Source: Moringa oleifera (taxonomy: Eukaryota; Streptophyta; Magnoliopsida; Brassicales; Moringaceae). From it: DNA of 64,000 bases. The DNA lies in contig JAJFZO010000896.1 of NCBI GenBank assembly GCA_021397835.1, positions 1,280,501 to 1,344,500 of the forward strand. Reading direction: 5' to 3'. This document shows positions 60,246 through 64,000 of the stretch, piece after piece (position 1 is the stretch's first letter; each line of letters opens with the position of its first letter). A program made the position numbers and the translations under genes. The notes under the pieces are model-generated. The model searched no databases. It had not been told where the DNA came from and saw only the letters and a list, made by a program, of their open reading frames with translations.

Positions 60246-60966
60246 ATTAAAAGTTATTTTTTAAATTATTATTAATTAATATATTTATAATAATAATATG
60301 TTATTAAATTTACCTTACAATGATTCATGTTGTGTAGCTCAAAAGGTACTGACATAATGTGTATCCTACTTATGTAATTGCATAATAATTTTTTTTGTTA
60401 ATAAATATTTTAATTCATAATCTCCTAAATTTTTTTTTTTTGGTTGAGGTAACTCTTTTCTTTAAATGTCACACAATAAAAATTTATAATCTCCTCAAAA
60501 CTTTCAAACTCATGAATGTTGCTCTTTTATCTCATTAATGTTTTTAAATTAAGAATTGATTTCATAGGTTTCTTTTCCTAAACCACATATATGCACTCTT
60601 TTCTTTGTGTAGTAGTTTTTCCCCCTTAATTTTGAAGGGAAGACAAAAATACATTTTAATGTTTAATTTAAATATTGTTTAACAAAAATAAAATGTAGAT
60701 TAATCTAAATTGATAGTTTTATTTTTTGAACATGTGATATTAGTAGTATACAATATGAACTAAAATTTTAAACAATTTTTGATTTTTTAATTTTTAATAA
60801 GTAAAAAAAATATTTTTATTTTGTTAAATAAAATATATTAAAAATAAGTTGATGCAGTGTTGTCATTTCTAAAAGAAAGTGGGCGGGAATTCTGGAATTT
60901 CCCCGGAATAGACAGGTTCTGTTGAAACTTTTAAAACAAAATTCAACTAGGTAAAGAGGAAGTATT
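60246..60966. other. AT-rich spacer before the RNase H2 subunit B gene
   Basis: No gene seen. The last 100 bases should contain the promoter of the next gene, with GGCGGGAATTCTGGAATTTCC near 60883 as the only GC-rich block. Confidence 0.5.
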
Positions 60967-60972
60967 TATATA
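60967..60972 (+). promoter_or_regulatory. Probable TATA box of the RNase H2 subunit B gene
   Basis: TATATA in AGTATTTATATACCC. A leader exon would follow from about 61000, ending GAGCAG|GTAACT near 61063. A leader intron would run to TTTTTCAG at 62152, joining the exon with the start codon at 62213. The leader structure is inferred from splice-site context. Confidence 0.45.
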
Positions 60973-62212
60973 CCCATTTCATTCATTAGGGAAACTTACC
61001 CCAAAACCAATCTAGCCGCCCTCCATGATTGCTACAATTTTGTAGACCTACTTGCCGGAGCAGGTAACTACTTGGATTTGGTGGCTTCTCCTTCTCTCTC
61101 TCTCTCTCGCCTCTATTGCTTATATCTTTCCTTATTCTTGATTTTTCCTGCCTTATTTGAGGTTCTAGAAGCCTTTAACTAATCTACATACTAAAATTTT
61201 GAATCTATCAATTTAAGATGGACATTGCTTTCTCTGTATCTAACGTCCTCAGAATACATAATGTTTGATTGTTTGACTCGTTGATATATTATCTTGTTTT
61301 TCTATCATCTATATGTTGCAATACCTTGTACGGAATTATAGCAGACTCGCCGTCTGGATATCTCTGAAATTATGGGGTTGAGCTTTTCTTGTGAATGAGA
61401 ACTGGGCCTTGTTCTGTTGGATTCCCATCTTTATGCTTCAGTTACAAGTGATGGCAGCTATCATGGTGGGATTCATGTGAGTTGTTTTTCTTGTCACTGA
61501 AAGTTTAGACATCATGCACATTTGAAGCCATACAATTTTGATTTTGTAGGATTTTCTTGAGGAATGTTTAAACACACTGACTTTCAGGATGTATTTTTGG
61601 ATTCCAAGCCCGTCAACTCTCAATCTGTTCTGGTGACTGCTGCTGGGACAAAGTTTTGAAACCTTTGGTTTGTCATGGGACTTGGTTTAGGATTCCTGTT
61701 TCTCCAATTTTTAATTTGACTGACATTTTTAGGAATCAATATGCCAAAAGCTTAAACTGATGGTAAATGGCTCCACATTATGTATGTGCTCTAATATGTC
61801 CACTTCAATACTAGCCAGATTAAACTAACATGCTTTCCTGGGGAATTCTAGGACATGATTTGCCCATGGGTGGGATTGGGGACAGCATTTCTAGTCTTCA
61901 AAATTAAGATCCTTTTTTTTTTTTTTTAATTTTCCTTCCGATACCATGTTGATGGGCTTGTTAACCTAAAAGTTTATTTCTTTCTAGCATTTAGAATGTC
62001 CAATCTACAAGTTTATTTCATTAAGTTGATTCAACTTTTTTTCTTCCTTGGTTCTCTCTTATTTGTTTCAGTAATCGGTACTTTATTTTCAGTGCAAATA
62101 TAATTAGCATCATGGATTCTGTTAGAAAATTTTGAGATTAAATATTTTTCAGGAAGTTAGCGTGCAATTTTGCTGCCCTGTGCTACATATTTTTGTCTTG
62201 AGAAAGCTCCTG

Positions 62213-62288
62213 ATGTCTTGGTGGGAAGGTGTTGATGAAACTCGTATTGTCATAACTCCTGGTATGAGGTGGCTCTCTCTCTCTCTCT

Positions 62289-62328
<40 letters not shown>

Positions 62329-63171
62329 TGCACAGATATATGCTTGTTTCCACTAACAATTGTATCACTTCAAAGTAGTATTGCTTTGGTATTGGCTTTG
62401 AAGTATGTATTAAGTTCTGTATGTTTCTTTGTTTATGCCCAACTATTGTGTGTTTATCTGCTACTACTGGACATCAGAGCACTGAAAAATCTTATTGTTT
62501 CCAGAAGTTATTAAAGACTTTGAATATGATGCTTATGCCCTGATGATTAGTGTTGGATAAACCATTGTGCAGAAATAAGTGGACATTATTCTTCCTAGCT
62601 TCTTTAAAATGTATTTTTATTCTAATTATCATTGCATTTCCTTTTCTTCTTTTTTTTTTTTGGCTTATGCACTATATTTTGCTTTATATCTGAAAAGGCT
62701 ACGTGATTACCCTAATTACTGTTGTGAATGCATCTCTTTAAATGTTCTAAGTTTTTGGCCCTATCATGACAGACCCAGGGGCTGTTGGGAACAATCTTGG
62801 GCATTTGTTGTTGCTCCGCCATCCCAAATCAGGTGATGTAGCGGACATGGTAACAACCAAATACTATGTTTCATTGGTTACCATAATGTTTGCTGTTGTG
62901 AACTGCCTTCAAATTTTGAACTCTAGTTCTTGTTTTGAATTAGAACACAAAATTGGTATTGTTAGATGTTTTGGGTAAAATGGACAGGTGGTTATTTGCT
63001 GCATTATGTCTATAATACAAGATAATACAAGTTTGGTCTCACTTAATGAACTTTTTACTTATTTGATAGGGAACAAAACATGCTATCTTTTGGCTAATGG
63101 AATGCTTCAAGAACTTCACTGGTTTAAGCAATCCTATGGGTCTTGGTTTCTGGGGGATTATGTTTGTGAAG
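62213..63171 (+). CDS. Ribonuclease H2 subunit B, N-terminal part (three coding exons; continues past the window)
   Basis: Exons 62213-62261, 62773-62832 and 63070-63171 join in frame. They encode MSWWEGVDETRIVITP, then DPGAVGNNLGHLLLLRHPKS and GNKTCYLLANGMLQELHWFK with QSYGSWFLGDYVCE. The LLLRHPKSG and ELHWFKQSYGSWFLGDYV motifs are typical of RNase H2 subunit B, a non-catalytic partner of the nuclear heterotrimer that removes ribonucleotides from DNA and R-loops. All splice sites are GT-AG. The next exon, expected to continue DGxLYxATPVDPVF, is not found up to 64000, so the following intron exceeds 828 bases. About 70 of some 300 codons are present. Confidence 0.88.
62267..62329. repeat. Compound (CT)n(CG)n(CA)n microsatellite in intron 1 of RNase H2 subunit B
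   Basis: About nine CT, then CACGCGCGCG, then about eleven CA dinucleotides directly after the first donor site. Confidence 0.95.
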
Positions 63172-64000
63172 GTAAAAATGTTAAAATTACGTGGGTATTA
63201 AACATTAACATTCATGTGCATATCATGTTCCATAAAGTGCCTAGGATATCTGCTGTACTTGTGTGGCCAATAATGATGCCAGGACCTGATAAGTCATGCA
63301 TTTTTATTGTCATATACTGCCACTAGGATAATATTTTCTTTAAAACTAGAAATTTAAACCATTGGCACAATGTTGCTTGGGAAACCTCCATAGTTTAATT
63401 CAGTTGTGCCAAGTTGGCTGGGTTGAGAGCATATGAAGGCTTTTCTGATGCTACAAGCAGCAACAATAAATAAAGATGATGACTTACAGCCTCTCTGTTT
63501 CAGTGCCGAGATGGGGTGATCAGTTTACAGTGCAATCACATGAATAATAGCTGACTGCACAGCGTGATTCTTAGTTGATGATTTACGCATCCAAAAATTT
63601 TGGGAATGGAACTTTCACTATGTAGCATGTCGCTGGAACTTGTGATCCATAGCAATTAGTGGAGCGTATAAGTAAGCATTTGCTCTAATATAACTTATAT
63701 ATATGCTCCGTTATTTTATATTATAATCAAATGGAAGATTGGAAGATAATCTCGTGGTTTTGGGATCTTCTACCAAGTTAGGGCTCTAAACACATTTTAT
63801 TGCAGTCCTTCATTTTTCTATATAACATAGCATTTCCTGAGTTTTTCATTTTCTTTATATCCTAGCTTAGTTATGGACAGGCCTGCAGCTGTATAATCAT
63901 CTAGGAAAATTCAACCAAGCATAATTATCTTCAAAAGCAGATTGATTCTCACAATCTCATCATTGATTGGTACCGTATCTTCTCCTGATGTATTCTGTCT
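63172..64000 (+). other. Intron 3 of RNase H2 subunit B (open at the window end)
   Basis: T-rich intronic sequence starting at the donor GTAAAAATG. No matching coding exon is recognisable before the window ends. Confidence 0.6.

Larger units (their letters stand above)
50741..60260 (+). mobile_element. CACTA-2: 5'-truncated CACTA element related to CACTA-1, opposite orientation
   Basis: Carries the same gene order as CACTA-1 but on the plus strand: TNP2, Transposase_24-like, ULP1/C48. Its left end is missing: the match begins inside TNP2 at KYGWSDQTFNELLNL, without the associated N-terminal domain. Subterminal repeats of TTTAATGATAGTT or TTTTTAATGACAG type lie at 57500-57580 and 60090-60245, split by a 2.5-kb LTR retroelement. 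A degenerate terminus may lie near 60390-60405 (TTTTTTTGTTAATAA), but I cannot fix it. All frames are broken. Confidence 0.8.

Noticed and set aside
62132..62514. Thr-His repeat frames across the CA microsatellite
   Set aside because: They run through a (CT)n(CA)n microsatellite in intron 1 of RNase H2 subunit B.

Overview
This is a window of AT-rich plant nuclear DNA. It holds two intron-rich host genes separated by about 44 kb of nested, decayed transposons. Plant origin is supported by many short exons with AT-rich introns, a plant-type CTP synthase, plant-specific Tat-like Ty3/gypsy and CACTA (En/Spm) elements, and a captured piece of a plant HKT ion transporter. A eudicot is likely; I cannot name the species.

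Layout. 1-11.1 kb is gene-poor and repeat-rich: GATCA-rich minisatellite, a perfect 19-bp hairpin, a degenerate tandem array and microsatellites. 11763-16535 (+) is a complete CTP synthase gene. I resolve 21 coding exons that join in frame to 605 codons, including one GC-AG intron. From 17265 the window becomes transposons. Gypsy-1 (17265-19273 and 30049 to about 31690) is a decayed Tat-type element split by CACTA-1 (19274-30048, genes on the minus strand). CACTA-1 carries TNP2 transposase, a Transposase_24-like protein with a ULP1/C48 protease region, and a captured first exon of an HKT-type transporter. 31.7-34.4 kb is an unrecognised repeat remnant interrupted by Gypsy-2, a near full-length 16-kb Tat-like element (34407-50451) with 2.3-kb LTRs and a near-perfect 5-bp target duplication. 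CACTA-2 (about 50741-60260) is a 5'-truncated relative of CACTA-1 in the opposite orientation. It is itself interrupted by a third LTR retroelement (57577-60089) whose protease region is present twice, head to head. At the right edge, 62213-63171 (+) holds the first three coding exons of an RNase H2 subunit B gene that continues beyond the window.

How the pieces relate. The two host genes are independent housekeeping genes (pyrimidine nucleotide synthesis; removal of ribonucleotides from DNA). Everything between them is explained by successive insertions. No transposon reading frame is intact, so none looks autonomous. The most interesting items are the CACTA pair with a deubiquitinase-like ULP1 region, the HKT exon inside CACTA-1, the inverted protease duplication, and the GC-AG intron. 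Identifications rest on translating the sequence and recognising family motifs by eye; no database search was run.
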